The notes under the pieces were generated by a model. The model worked only from the letters and a program-made list of their open reading frames with translations, was not told the origin of the DNA and made no database searches. Source: Vigna angularis (lineage: Eukaryota; Streptophyta; Magnoliopsida; Fabales; Fabaceae). Taken from it: 64,000 nucleotides of DNA. This document shows, piece by piece, positions 1 to 12,806 of this stretch (positions are counted from its first letter, which is position 1; every line of letters starts with the position of its first letter). A program made the translations under genes and the position numbers. Location: assembly GCF_016808095.1 (NCBI RefSeq), contig NC_068973.1, positions 34,280,077 through 34,344,076 on the forward strand. Reading direction: 5' to 3'.

Positions 1-750
1 TTGCTGGCATGCATGGACGTGTTGTCCTCGTCTTAGAAATAGAATTGAATCAGTTATTCTGTTCAAATACCCGCTTCTTCTTTGCATGGTTGTTTTGTCC
101 GACAGACGAAAGACTGGAATGAAACATCAAATAGAAACCAAACATATAATGTTCTGACAACATAAAACAAACAAGTGCTGAAGTACCAAGATAGCCAAAA
201 CTTTACCAAAAGTAAATTAAACCACTCTGCACCATCCTGCATGTCGTATCTTTGTTCGCGATTCGAACTATAATTACTACAGACGGGCCAGTAAATTTTA
301 ATATATATACTTCAAAATCAAAAGCGTACTTTCTCATCGACCAACCGTTAATTAAGCGTATGCTTTTCATCTATGCAAATTATAGATACCGTTTAGTAGA
401 ACGTGAAGCTGATATGACGCATGATCATTATTCACCAAATTACATTTATCAACTCTTGTGTGCGCTTTCCACATTTTTAACCTTTTCATTAGTGATTTAA
501 ATATAATAATAGCAAGAGTTTGAAGAGTTTGTTTTCAACGGTTACAGAAATTCTTTGTCACTTTCTCAAGTGCTCTGCCAGTGAGTCGGTCAAAAAAGAG
601 CATTTTGGTAACAATCCGACAAAATCAGAGCCTTTTTCCAACATCTGTCCCTGTTTCCCTTTCAACCGTTTGTGTTCAAACGCCAATCTCTAAGAAGTCA
701 AGGGGCAGTTTCGTAGTTAGGAATGAACTCAGTGCCCACTTCCAGTTCTT
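1..750. other. Upstream intergenic DNA, no gene seen
   Basis: No coding exon is recognisable here. The 82-codon open frame at 252-500 has no family resemblance and AT-rich, non-coding composition. The last 150 bases probably hold the upstream promoter of the receptor kinase gene. Confidence 0.5.
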
Positions 751-761
751 GTAGCATTCCA

Positions 762-770
762 TCTATTTAA
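762..770 (+). promoter_or_regulatory. Probable TATA box of the LRR receptor kinase gene
   Basis: CTATTTAAG is followed about 25-35 bases later by a C/T-rich leader (TTCTCTCTCACG and similar), the usual plant arrangement. It would put transcription start near 795 and give a 5' leader interrupted by an intron at 961-1342. Assigned from position and composition only. Confidence 0.45.
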
Positions 771-960
771 GCACGCACACACCCTTCTCTCTCACGTCCA
801 ACGAATTCTCTTCAAATAGTATTTCCAAGAATATTTCACCATATCCCTCTCTCCCTTTCTTTACTTACTTCAAATCCAATTCTTCTCTATCCTCAATTCA
901 TTTTGACTCCGAGCATCATCGTCAGCAGAAACTAAGTACTCCTCCAATAATGATAGTTAG

Positions 961-1342
961 GTACGTAATAATATCTTTTCATTATCTATGCCACTTTTAC
1001 AAATTCTCTTCCAACTTCATATATATCCTGGCGCATGCATAATGTCCCTTAGCACATGAACTGACTCACATGAAATTAATGGTAGCTAGAAGTCAAACTC
1101 ATCACTCATAGCCACCTGCAAAAGCTGCATATGTGTTTTTCATTTTTGTTACAACAAGACATATATTCCTTTGTCTTTTTCCAAAACATACACACATAGA
1201 ATAAAGAATATTTCATTATACTTTAGTATATGTATTTTTCTTTCTGCCCATCATTATTCTAATTGACATGCTATTGAACTTTGATCACTGATCACTAATC
1301 TAATTATAAAGTTACGTTAATCATGTTATCCACTTTTTACAG
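961..1342 (+). other. Probable 5'UTR intron of the LRR receptor kinase gene
   Basis: The sequence GTTAG|GTACGT at 961 is a strong plant donor, and TTTTTACAG|CTTGG ending at 1342 is a strong pyrimidine-preceded acceptor. The interval is more T-rich than the C/T-rich leader before it. The 85 bases after it run to the ATG at 1428. No coding sequence is interrupted, so only cDNA could prove it. Confidence 0.5.
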
Positions 1343-1427
1343 CTTGGGATCCGAGGAGATAAATCCAAGGCAGAAGATAGAACACTGAATTGCTTCACAA
1401 AAAATAAAACTCATCAGGAAGCTAGAC

Positions 1428-4400
1428 ATGGCCAAAGGATCTTCAGAGACAAAATCCATGACATTTATATGCCTCTTCTTGTTCATGCTCAATTTCCACT
1501 CATCCCACGGAGATCCAAAAGAGGTTCAGATTTTATTATCCTTCAAAGCTTCCATCGATGACCCGCTTCACTTTCTCTCCAACTGGGAAACTTCCTCTGC
1601 CACTTTATGCAGGTGGCATGGCATCACCTGCGACAACAACGTTAACTCTTCCCACGTTAACGCTGTGATGCTCTCGGGAAAAAACATGACCGGCGAGGTC
1701 TCCTCTATTTTTCAACTTCCATACGTCGCAAACATCGACCTTTCCAATAACCAGTTTGTTGGGGAAATCACTTTTAACTACTCTCTCAATTCTCTGTCTC
1801 TACTTCGTTACCTTAACCTCAGCAACAACAACTTCACTGGTTCTTTGCCTCAACCATTGTTTTCCGTGCTTTTCTCAAACCTTGAAACTCTGGATCTCTC
1901 CAACAACATGTTTTCAGGGAACATACCTCACCAAATTGGATTGCTTTCCAGCCTAAGGTATCTTGATCTTGGAGGAAACGTTTTGGTAGGAAAGATTCCG
2001 AATTCCATCACCAACATGACCACTTTGCAGTACCTTACGTTGGCTTCAAACCAGTTAGTGGATAAGATACCACAAGAAATTGGCCAGATGAAGAGCTTGA
2101 AGTGGATTTACTTGGGCTACAACAACCTTTCAGGTGAGATACCAATTAGCATTGGAGAGTTACTCTCTTTGAATCATCTCGACCTTGTCTACAACAACCT
2201 CACTGGACCGATTCCTCAATCTCTCGGACACCTCACCGAGCTTCAATATCTCTTTCTTTATCAAAACAAACTGAGTGGTCCAATTCCCCAATCCATTTTC
2301 GAACTGAAAAAGCTCATTTCACTCGATCTAAGTGATAACTCTCTTTCGGGTTTGATTTCTGAGCGCGTGGTTCAGCTCCAGAGGCTGGAGATTCTCCACC
2401 TTTTCTCAAACAACTTCACTGGGAAGATTCCAAAGGGTGTTGCATTTTTGCCTCGGCTCCAGGTCCTTCAGCTATGGTCAAATGGATTAATAGGTGAGAT
2501 TCCTGAGGAGCTTGGAAAACATAGCAACCTCACTGTGTTGGACCTCTCCACCAACAACCTCGCAGGGAAGATTCCAGATAACATATGCCACTCAGGTAGT
2601 CTTTTCAAGCTGATCCTCTTCTCCAACTATTTCGAAGGAGAAATCCCAAAGAGCTTAACCTCTTGCAGAAGCCTTCGCCGAGTGAGACTACAAAACAACA
2701 AGTTCTCGGGGAAATTACCACCGGAATTAACCACACTGCCTCAGGTATATTTCTTGGATATCTCTGGAAACCAACTTTCCGGAAGGATCAATGACAGAAA
2801 ATGGAACATGCCGTCGCTTCAAATGCTCAGTTTGACCAACAACAACTTCTCAGGAGAACTCCCTACCTCTTTCGGGACACAAATTCTTGAGGACTTGGAC
2901 TTATCAAACAACCAATTCTCAGGTTCTATTCCTCTAGATTATAAAAGCTTATCAGAGCTGGTGGAATTGAAGCTCAGCTATAACAAACTCTTCGGTAACA
3001 TTCCAGAAGAAATTTGCTCGTGCAAGAAGCTTGTGGCCTTAGATTTGAGTCACAACCAGCTCAGTGGTGAAATTCCAATGAAATTCTCGGAGATGCCGGT
3101 TCTCGGTCTCCTTGACCTGTCAGAAAACCAATTCTCCGGCGAGATTCCGCAGGATTTGGGGAGCGCCGAGTCTCTCGTTCAGATCAACATTTCACACAAC
3201 CATTTTCGTGGAAGTTTACCTTCTACCGGTGCTTTCCTCGCCATCAACGCCAGTGCAATCACCGGCAACAACCTTTGTGACCGTGATGAAGACTCTTCAA
3301 GCGGGTTGCCACTGTGCAAAAGCAATAACCAGAACCCAACTTGGCTCTTCGTCATGCTGTGTTTTCTACTAACACTGGTTGCGTTCGCAGGAGCTTCTTT
3401 ACTCGTCTTTTATGTTCACAAGAGAAAGAGCTTCTCGGAAGTGCGAAAAGTGGAAAACCAAGACGGAACCTGGGAAGTGCAGTTCTTTTGTGACAAAGCA
3501 GCGAAGTTGATGAAGGTAGAAAACGTTTTCTCTACGGTTAAAGAGGGAAGAGTCGTGTCCAAAGGAAGGAACTGGGTTTCCTACGAAGGGAAGTGCATGG
3601 AGAATGGCATGCAGTTCACGGTGATGGAAATCAGTGAGTTGAATTCTCTTTCGACGAGTATGTGGGAAGAAACAGTGAAGGGTGGAAAGGTTCGTCACCC
3701 CAATATCTTCAATCTTGTTGGGACGTGTAGGTGTGGGAAGAGAGGGTACTTGGTGTACGAACACGAAGAGGGTAAGAAACTAAGCGAGATTGTGAACAGT
3801 TTGAGTTGGAAAGAGCGTTGCAAGATTGCTGTTGGCGTTGCAAAAGCGATTAAATTCCTGCATTCTCACGCTTCATCCATGGTTTTGGTGGGAGAGGTTG
3901 CAAGGGAGATAGTTAGGGTCGACATCAAAGGTGTCCCTCGCCTTAAGGTCACCCCTCCCATAATGACATGTTTGGATATCAAGGGTATCACTTCTTCGAC
4001 ATACCTTGCCCAAGGTACTATACTAAATCACTATTTTACATATATATACATTCATATTTAGGTATATATATAGAGTTTCATGATAATAATCCACAATGTC
4101 TTATGTTATGTCATAAGTTAATGTTTGGTTTCGGATTGTGTGAGTGATGATACTTGAATATTCTACATTTTCAGAGGCAAGAGAAAGGAAAAATGTGACA
4201 GAGAAGAGTGAGATATATGGGTTGGGAGTTATGCTGATTGAACTATTGACGGGAAGGAGCGGCATAGACATAGAAGGAGGAAATGGCATGCACAAGACTA
4301 TTGTGGAGTGGGCCCGATATTGCTACTCTGATTGTCATGTTGACACGTGGATTGATCCTGTGATGAAAGGTGGAGATGCATTGAGGGATGAGAAAGACAT

Positions 4401-4515
4401 GGTTGAGATGATGAATCTAGCGCTGCACTGTACCACAACCGATCCCACTGCAAGGCCATGCGCAAGAGATGTAGTGAAAGCCCTAGAGAGTTTTCAGAGA
4501 ACTAGTTTTTGTTGA
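1428..4515 (+). CDS. LRR receptor-like protein kinase, probably catalytically inactive (At2g25790/SKM1-like)
   Basis: Two coding exons, 1428-4014 and 4175-4515. The intron (AAG|GTACTA ... TTTTCAG|AGG) restores the frame and gives 975 aa. In order the protein has a signal peptide (about residues 1-29, hydrophobic ICLFLFMLNF), an LRR N-terminal cap with paired cysteines, about 20 plant-type leucine-rich repeats (LxxLxLSxNxFSGxIP), one transmembrane helix at about 639-663, and a kinase-like domain to the C terminus. The kinase domain looks dead: there is no glycine loop, the usual VAIK-type lysine is Met733 (TVMEI), neither HRD nor DFG can be found, and the APE motif reads AQE at 861-863. This matches the Arabidopsis At2g25790 group, described as probably inactive and, from memory, linked to CLE-peptide perception (SKM1). 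Likely role: plasma-membrane peptide perception with an active partner kinase. The family is confident; orthology is inferred. Confidence 0.9.
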
Positions 4516-7034
4516 GTTTCAGCGCTGAAAACATGACAACTCAACTCTGTGATTTTCCATATATCTCATGAGCATTCCTCTGACCTATGGTTATAGATTT
4601 TATTTACTCTTGTTTGAGTTTTCACTTTTTGCCTTTTTTTGTTTTAATCCTTAATTTGTTGAAGGTTTGTAGTTTAGCAGAAGTTGTTGAAGAAGAAATG
4701 TTTGGTTGATATTATAAGGGCATGCTTGACATAGTGCTGATGAGTGTAAAAGTAAAAGTAAATGTAAATAAATTGAATGTGATTAATAAATTAATCATAT
4801 GAAAGCAATGCAACATCTTTGTATATTTCCCAACAGCTGGATCTCTCTTTTATTCTTGTAGATGTCTTTTCTTCCACTTTTCGTTAACCCGTGAACTGTT
4901 TACCACCTGGTTGCATGATAAATATAGGTTTATAGTATAGGTTTTTATAAATTAAAATAAACTTATTGTTTATATATTGTAGAATTTCTTATGAATTTTA
5001 ATTTTCTGTAAAGCTTTTATAAACGCACCTGAAAAATTATATAATTATTTCTCAAGAGTATGAAAGCTATAAATCTCAATAACAGTAAAACCGGTTCATA
5101 AAAGTTTAAATTCGGTAAAGAACTTCAAAATTGTTTTAAAAATTAATTTAAAAAAATAAAGGATTAAATAAGGAATAAAGTATCTTACCATTTTTTTTCT
5201 TACAAAACATATATTAATAATTTATATTCATTTACAATTGTTATGTCTTGATTCTTAATGTGAATTTGAGTTTTGTTTTATTCTAGATCTGAACATCTTA
5301 TTTCTAATACAAGTTATTTTATTTTGTTAAAACATAAAGTGAAGCGTAAGATATATTTAATGTGATATTTTATGAATACTTTAATTTAAGAAATTATAAA
5401 ATGATATTTTAATTTAATTTTTAGTGCTATAAAACTATGATGACAGATTTCTTTTATGTTTATAAAGTATTTAATTATTAGTTTAAATTTAATTATGATT
5501 GGACCACTAAACCTTTTTAAACTGTACTTTTATTAGTTCAATGTTAAATCGGATTCTTATTATAACCTTTGGATGGATCAAGTAAAAGTTATATTTATAT
5601 TTAGAAATTATATATTTATAATTTTTTTTAAGAATTAAATTTTAAATCTAAATTAAATTTATAAAATTAATTTGAAAAATGAAATTTACACTTATTTATG
5701 TATATTATGAATCCGACTAATTATTTTTAATTTTATTTTAATAATTTTATTTTAATAAGTAAATTTTAAATTTATTTAATTTTAATAATTTTATTTTAAT
5801 AAGTAAATTTTAAATTTAATTTAATTTTATAAAACTAATTTATAAGATAAAATTTGTATTCATCTGTCTATTCTAAATGTATATGTTATATTTAATTGAT
5901 GTGATATTTTTCTATGAAATATAATATAATATTTTATATATTCCTTTTCATTCATAGCTAGCAAATACTTTATATGGGTAATCTGATTTCTTATACATGC
6001 CAAAGAGAAGAGGTGAGAAGTTTGTTAATGCAAAACGATGAGAGAAACAACAGTGTATCATACTATATATTGAATATATATTGTATATGATATTTTTATT
6101 GCGTATATATAAATAGTTAATATCATAAGTTTGTTTAAATTATTACATAAAGCACTTAAAAAAATACATAACTTTATCTTTCAATCTTAATATTATAATA
6201 TTTGACTTAAATGCTTTGATCCTTTAATATCACTAATCGTTTAATCATATATTTTGCCTTAAGAATAATTTTGTTTTTTTAAGTCTTTGGTAAATTCTTA
6301 CAATATTGGTAAGTGTGTCAAATTCTATAGATAATAAAACTCCATAGATAATAAAATGGAAAATTCATATATCATTTTTTTAGAGACTTGTGTAATATTA
6401 GATGGTTCTTGTAACTCAATTAAACAACAAAATTTTTAAAAAATACAAAAAAAACTCTTGTTTTAGTTTTATTAAAATTTGATGGCCAAAAGAAATTTAA
6501 CAGAGATATTTACAAAAACTGGATTTTATTCACTTTATTTTCATACATTGAGAGCATCTCAATTTCAATTTTAATTTACAAAGAGAATATTTTCGGCACT
6601 CCAAACAAACTCTAAGAGTTTCCCTCCAACACTTTAGATGATTTATAGTTGTGAGAATGGAAGAATGACTAAACCCTCCTGAAAACATGTTTAAATACTT
6701 AATTTTTCATACTCGTTAGGGTATTTAATCTTGCTCACTAAACGAATTTGGCCAAACTAAATGAGTTTTGAAAAATATACTTAAACGAATTATAAATGAT
6801 AATATATTCTTTAATTTTATGATATTTTCAAAAATAAAATCCAAATGTTTCTTTTTCCAAAATTATTTAATAAACCCTTAATTATTTAAAAAGTAATAAC
6901 AAAAATAACAATAAAAGATAAAAATAAATTATCATAAATCTAATTAAATATAATACTCACTATAACCAATTTTTTTTAATATTTAAGACAATTGTATATA
7001 ATATACTTCATCTATAAAAACTAACAGAATTGAA

Positions 7035-7038
<4 letters not shown>
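4516..7038. other. AT-rich intergenic DNA, no gene seen
   Basis: The first 100-200 bases are presumably the 3'UTR of the receptor kinase gene. The rest is very AT-rich with short degenerate repeats, for example a repeated TTTTAATAAGTAAATTTTAAATTTA block near 5740-5820. No exon, RNA gene or intact element is recognised. Confidence 0.6.

Positions 7039-7123
<85 letters not shown>
7039..7123. repeat. (AT)n microsatellite, about 85 bp
   Basis: An uninterrupted AT dinucleotide run, likely length-polymorphic between accessions. Confidence 0.97.
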
Positions 7124-7125
<2 letters not shown>

Positions 7126-10100
7126 CAGTTTATTGTATTATATTTGTTTCCAAAATGATTTTTTTAAACACAAATAATTTTTTTTAAAAGACAATTATTA
7201 AAGTCAAAATTAAAATTATAATATAAAACTAGAAAAGACATTCTATGGAAATTGACTCAATTTCTTCATTTAAACTAATGAAGTTTCCTGTTTATCCCTC
7301 TTGTTGGAAATTTGTGACCTCTAGTCTATGTTCTTTAATTTTTAATTTGTTCACACTGGTCATTTCATTTGTTAAGGGTTCAACGGTGAATTTCTTTGTG
7401 TTTTTTAGGTCAAATGCACTGAAAGAAATGACCACATGGAAAGATTTCAAACCTTGACGATCTGTACACGTGACCTAATAAGAGGAAGAAAATTAAGGTC
7501 ACTTGTTTATGTTTTTTCTAAATGGATTTGAAACAAACAAATAAAATTATATCTTATTTCGGTTTTATTTTATTTAAATACAACATTTTTTGCATTAAAT
7601 TAACTTAGTTTTCAAATTTTGAATTGAGGTAATCATTTTTCAATTTTGTTATGTAACTATTAACATACCTATTCAGTCTTATTTTTCTAAAGTGTGGATT
7701 TGATGATGTGTTATGATTAATAATTTTATCTCTAACCTTAACAACTTTCCACATAATGTCCACTTTAAGTACATCACTAAAGTATAATGTTGTGAAAGTT
7801 GTTGGTGATATACTGTTTCTGTCTTCATTTAAAACAATTATAAATAGAATTGATTAAGTTTCATGTTAACTAAGAAATTTGGTTGATTAAATTTACTGAT
7901 AATCACATGTAAAAAGAAAATATATTATTAATGATATTATTATTAAGTAAAATGAAAGCAGTAAAATTTACTTATATTTTAAATATACATGTGAGTGATT
8001 TTGTGTTAGAAAAAAAAGAGTTTGATCTTAATTTAAAAAACAAGGAAAACAAATATGGGAATGGAAGAAAAGAGTTTCTCTCATGATCACAGAAATCCGA
8101 AAGTGAATGCTCCTTTCATCTTTACACCACAGTGAACCCCAACAATTACACTCATTTTCAGGGACCACCATTTATTTGTTCAATACGGTTTCATGATATC
8201 TTTTGTCCTGTTGCCAAACACTCTTTTCAAAATTTACTACAGAATATACAGCCGAAAAACAAAACAAAACAAGTGCACCATACATACCAATACCCTAAAT
8301 GCAGAAACTCAGTATCACAGTGAAACAAACAAGTCAATGAACATTTCGATACACCTATGTCTCAAAAAATGGTACTTGTTTACGTACTAAATACACACTG
8401 TTTATATTAAGTTACGTGACATAAATCTAAATTTAGAAAACGGTTTATTCTAAAACATATGCTGCATTTGGTATTGCTGCGACCTAATGATTCAGTCACA
8501 TTGAACGTTGTGATTGTCATAATAATACAATCACAAAATCTAACCAGCAGACACAGACATTGAACAGAAACTTTTTATATTAAATACAATGATAAGGCGA
8601 CGCATTTTTTCTTTTTAGGTTTGAATGCATGTATACTGTAAATGACCTTTCGCCAAGTTATGATTATAGGACTGATAAAAGACATCGATTAGATTTTTGG
8701 CTTCTGGGAGACGACACCCCTTTCTTTGTTCTGTTGATGATGATGCATGTTTGAATCTATGATGGCTCTACATTCATAATCAGTCACTGGTCTCCTTTCA
8801 TACATAACAAACTTAAATCATACTCAAACAACTCGTCTAATTTTCTGCTAATTGTCTCTCACTTTGTTGCATGTATCAACGCATGCTAGGTCCATCATTT
8901 GATTAATTATCCAAATTAATCATCTCTAGTATTTCCCAAAAGTGAAAATTCCACTGGTGTACAGAGAACAGGAAATAGGGGAAAGGAGATTTTATCCCAT
9001 GATTATGTACCCTAGACCAAATGCATATTGCTTAAGATTTCTTCTTTCTCATACATGGGCTCCAGATTAATCCTTATCTTAATTAGGGTTAGTGTGATTA
9101 AGCACTATAAATGCATTCCACTTATTATGAAAGTGGTGGTACATTGGGGATCTTCCCAACCAGGCCAGACCACAAACTTTCTTGTGACCCACCTTCCTTC
9201 CATGTTATGATGATAGAGGTGAGAGTTTCATTTTTTTAATGAATTTTGTCTTCTTTTTTAGTTTTTGAAAAAAGAAATTATCATGCTATGGCCTCTAAGT
9301 AATGATTGTTATGCAAGAATCCTTTTTCCCTTTTGTTGAATCAGAACTCTTGGAGGGTTTCCACAGTTAGAAGATTCCATGAGTAAAGATGAGTTTAAGC
9401 ATAAAAATATAAAACTAGCTGACATTATTATGAGGGACAAACCAGCTAAGTGTGGCTGGCATGGATATGATCTGCTGCAATGTTTGTTTTTCTCAAAAGC
9501 CCCCCAAGATTTCAATTATAGCCCTCGGAGACCATGCAAAAGGTTCTTTGGCTTCATTCTTTCAAGTCAAAAAAGCTCCTTTTCCTCTGATTTTTTTGGT
9601 AAAGTCTTCTTCTTTGGTAGTAGCAAGTGTTTGAATTGTTAATGTCTTGGCATTTTTCTCTTCTTTTCTTACTTTGTAGATCACAACACAACAAACACAA
9701 TTTTCATGAATGCTTCTTTCATAAAAGACAGCTGGCTTTTGTTTTCAGACTTTAATGTTCTCAATAATAATAATATTGGCTCCACGTGCAACCCATCGGA
9801 TATTGCACACACCCACCCACTTCACACAATTCATGGACTTCAAAGTGGAGAAAAGGGGTTACCTACATGCATTACAAAAGTTCTAGTATCAAAATCAAAA
9901 AGTATGCTCATTCTTGAGCGTGAAACCAAGCATGTTACGCTACAGGAAAAAGGATACATACCTACTGTACTGAGGTAGTGAAACAATATCAGAACATCTA
10001 ATTTGAAAATGCTGCTATATTTATACTTGTATAACTTTCACAAAACTTGGAGTTAGAATTAAAACTACAGTGAGAAAATAACCGAGCATTGAAATATTTA

Positions 10101-11115
10101 CACATTGACTTTGAGCATGTAGCAGCACTCGTGCTTGGCTGAAAATGCATACTGATACGCCAATTATTGTGACTTTCGCTTAATCCGATGTAGCAGATCG
10201 AATGGTTACACAGATCTTGTTTTGTTCAAATCTAGTCAAATGAAAGTAGCGATGTAGTCTTTCTATATTAATGAATCTAAAAGATACTTTACTTTTGTCT
10301 GTAATTTCAACTTTATTCAATAAGACCTTGGTTTGTCTCTAATTCGTTAGTGTGCTGGGTCAAAGATCACATCAACTCCTACCACTTGGAAAAACGAAAG
10401 ACACTTTCAGTGAACTCTGGGGTCGATTTCCTTTTCAATTTACAGTAACTATGGTAAAGTAAAACACAAATCAATGCCTTTTTCTTATACATGACCTGTT
10501 ATCCTAACCTGATCTTAGAATTAGGTTCCTTATATGCTGCCCGACTGTGGAGGAACAACTTTAGAAAAACAATGAAGTATTGTTTTTCAAAAGCTTAACT
10601 TTATACACCATCTTTGAGAAGCTCTGCTTTGCATATGTAAGAAACAAAGCTTTGAAACGGAAGGAGAGAAAATTATGTCCTAACAATGGATTATGAAACA
10701 AACCATGTTACATAGAAAATATTCTTGTCAGAAATACAATTTCGATTTTAAAAGTTTCACAGAGGAAATGAAAATGTTAAATGAGACAAAAAAAAAAAAA
10801 AACCCTCACAATCACAATCATTTTGTTAAAATTTTAGGTTGAAAGTAGCCATGAATCTCCTCTGGAAAAATCCCAGGAAAATGCTGGATAAGGACACGGT
10901 AGCTTTTTTAGGAATGAAAATAATACCTAGTCAAATTGGGATATGACAGAAGTGCTTCAGTTTTTATCATTTATAATCATTCAACTTTTAATCATTTACA
11001 TAAAAGCATATCAAACTGGGAAACGCTTTATATCACTTGTGAAAAGTAGGAAATCCATTTAAAAAAAAAGTAAATTAAAAGTAATAATAGAGATTAGATA
11101 ATAAATAATGGATGG

Positions 11116-11120
<5 letters not shown>
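7124..11120. other. Intergenic DNA, no gene supported
   Basis: Short open frames occur at 8132-8390 and 9379-9978, but none resembles a known family or is joined to another by plausible splice sites. Composition is AT-rich with mixed sequence around 8.4-10.7 kb that could include old transposon remains. No clean terminal repeats were found. Confidence 0.5.

Positions 11121-11180
<60 letters not shown>
11121..11180. repeat. (AT)n microsatellite, about 60 bp
   Basis: A pure AT dinucleotide run about 270 bases before a Mutator-like element. Confidence 0.97.
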
Positions 11181-11183
<3 letters not shown>

Positions 11184-11447
11184 TTAGTGTCCAAGTATAT
11201 AAATAACTTAAAAGTATAAATAAAATAATAATAATAAATATTATATATAAAATATGTAAATCAAAATGACCGATTATAGTAATGATGAATATTAAAATAA
11301 AATAACTTATTATATATATAATACTTAATTATATTTTTATTTTAATAACAACCTCCCTCTTTCCTCACTATCTGCTAATAAAAGTAGTCTAATGGACATA
11401 AATGGGCAAAATAAATAATGATGGTGATTCGGTGGGAAAAGATAAAA

Positions 11448-12797
11448 GGTTTAATAGTTAACTTTGTCCCTAATTTGGTTGACAAATCTCAATTTAATCC
11501 CAACAAAGTTAATGAATTAATGATGTGGCACTACTTATTAATTATGTGTCAAAAAATGTGCTTACTTGTTGGTTAATTAGGAAATAAATTAGGAAAGAAA
11601 GGATTTTATTCAGAAAGGATTTTTTAATTGGGGAAATAAAATAATTTGCAATTGTTTCATTCTTTTTTTCTAAAAATAAATAATATCTCTTGTATCTCGG
11701 CCCATAACCCCAATCTATCTTCATCCTCTTCTCCCCTCTGCGCCACCCATATCAACACAGAACCATCACCATTTTCATACCCCTTCTTATGCTGCCACCA
11801 ACCATCACACTCTTCATCTTTACGTACCTTCATTCACCAACATCTCTTTAACATGCACCCAGAAAGCAAAGCAATATCCAGAGAAGAAAAACATTAAGTG
11901 GAGAAGACTAGCCAATAAACATCACACTCCCCAAAAATCAAATTAAATGTGTTTCATTTTCTTAATCCAATAAAAAATGAGGCAGAATCTACTCCCATCA
12001 TCTTCATCAAATTTTAACCTAGGAATTCATTCCCCATTTCCTCAATTTCTTTTTAGTACGCAAACCCTAATCCGCACCCTTTAGTGAAGAAATCCATTGT
12101 CCAACGATAACGATAACAGAGACCGATCCTTATTAGATGATTGGTGCGTTCATTCGCGTTACCGGTGCCGAGGTTGTTGCGGCGAGTTCCCTCGCCCAGA
12201 AGATTGGTTCCTTCTCCGTTTTGAACCGCGGCGTCGGCGACGACAGTCCGGCGGGTAGTATGGTGGTGCCCTTGGTGGCGGCGTCAGCGTGAGTGGTTGG
12301 CTGCTGCAATCGGCACGGGTCTCAGCCAGCCGGAGGAGATGCAGCGGATCGAGGCGGAGAATCACAACGGTGGCGATCCTGGTTCATGTCGTTGGTGTTG
12401 CAGGAATAGACGAGACTCCTCTCGCGTGCGAAAACGGGGACGAAGGTTTCGACCTGCCGCGTCCAGCGTATGTGGCGTTGTCGATGATGCTCTTGGCTGG
12501 CAGAAAAGAGGTGCGATGCCGCGAGTGGGGAGAAGATGGCTGCTCAATTAAAAAACCCAATTTCTGAATAAAATTTTTTCTTCTCTAATTAACCAACGTA
12601 AGAATATATTTTCACACGTAATCAATAAGTAGTGTCACATCATTAATTAATTAATTAACTCTGTTTGGTTATACTTAACGGAATGGACTATTTTGAGTTA
12701 AAAATTTAAAAGTAAGGACTAATTTCAAACACTTTTCTAAAGAGGGACTAAATTAAGATTTGCTAACCAAACTAGGGACAAAGTTGGCTATTAAACC
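11448..12797. mobile_element. Non-autonomous Mutator-like element (Pack-MULE candidate), 1350 bp
   Basis: The element is bounded by perfect 9-bp direct repeats, AAGATAAAA at 11439-11447 and at 12798-12806, the duplication size typical of the Mutator superfamily. The ends are long imperfect inverted repeats of about 185-255 bp: the left end begins GGTTTAATAGTTAACTTTG and the right end reads the near complement, finishing CTATTAAACC. The right arm holds about 100 bp missing from the left arm. The interior carries no transposase. From about 11700 to 12550 it changes to gene-like sequence: a C/T-rich stretch, CAAACCCTAATCC, then a GC-rich block (12140-12540) unlike any other DNA nearby. That looks like captured host gene sequence. 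Short open frames inside (such as 12289-12567) are not convincing genes. Confidence 0.88.
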
Positions 12798-12806
12798 AAG
12801 ATAAAA

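Noticed and set aside
252..275. tRNA B-box-like GTTCGAATC on the minus strand
   Set aside because: No A box at the right distance and no cloverleaf stems can be drawn around it.
3399..3764. 121-codon minus-strand frame within the receptor kinase gene
   Set aside because: Antisense shadow of the kinase-like domain coding sequence.
12159..12567. Several GC-rich open frames on both strands
   Set aside because: They lie inside the Pack-MULE candidate, overlap each other in all frames and resemble no known family; high GC alone explains the open frames.
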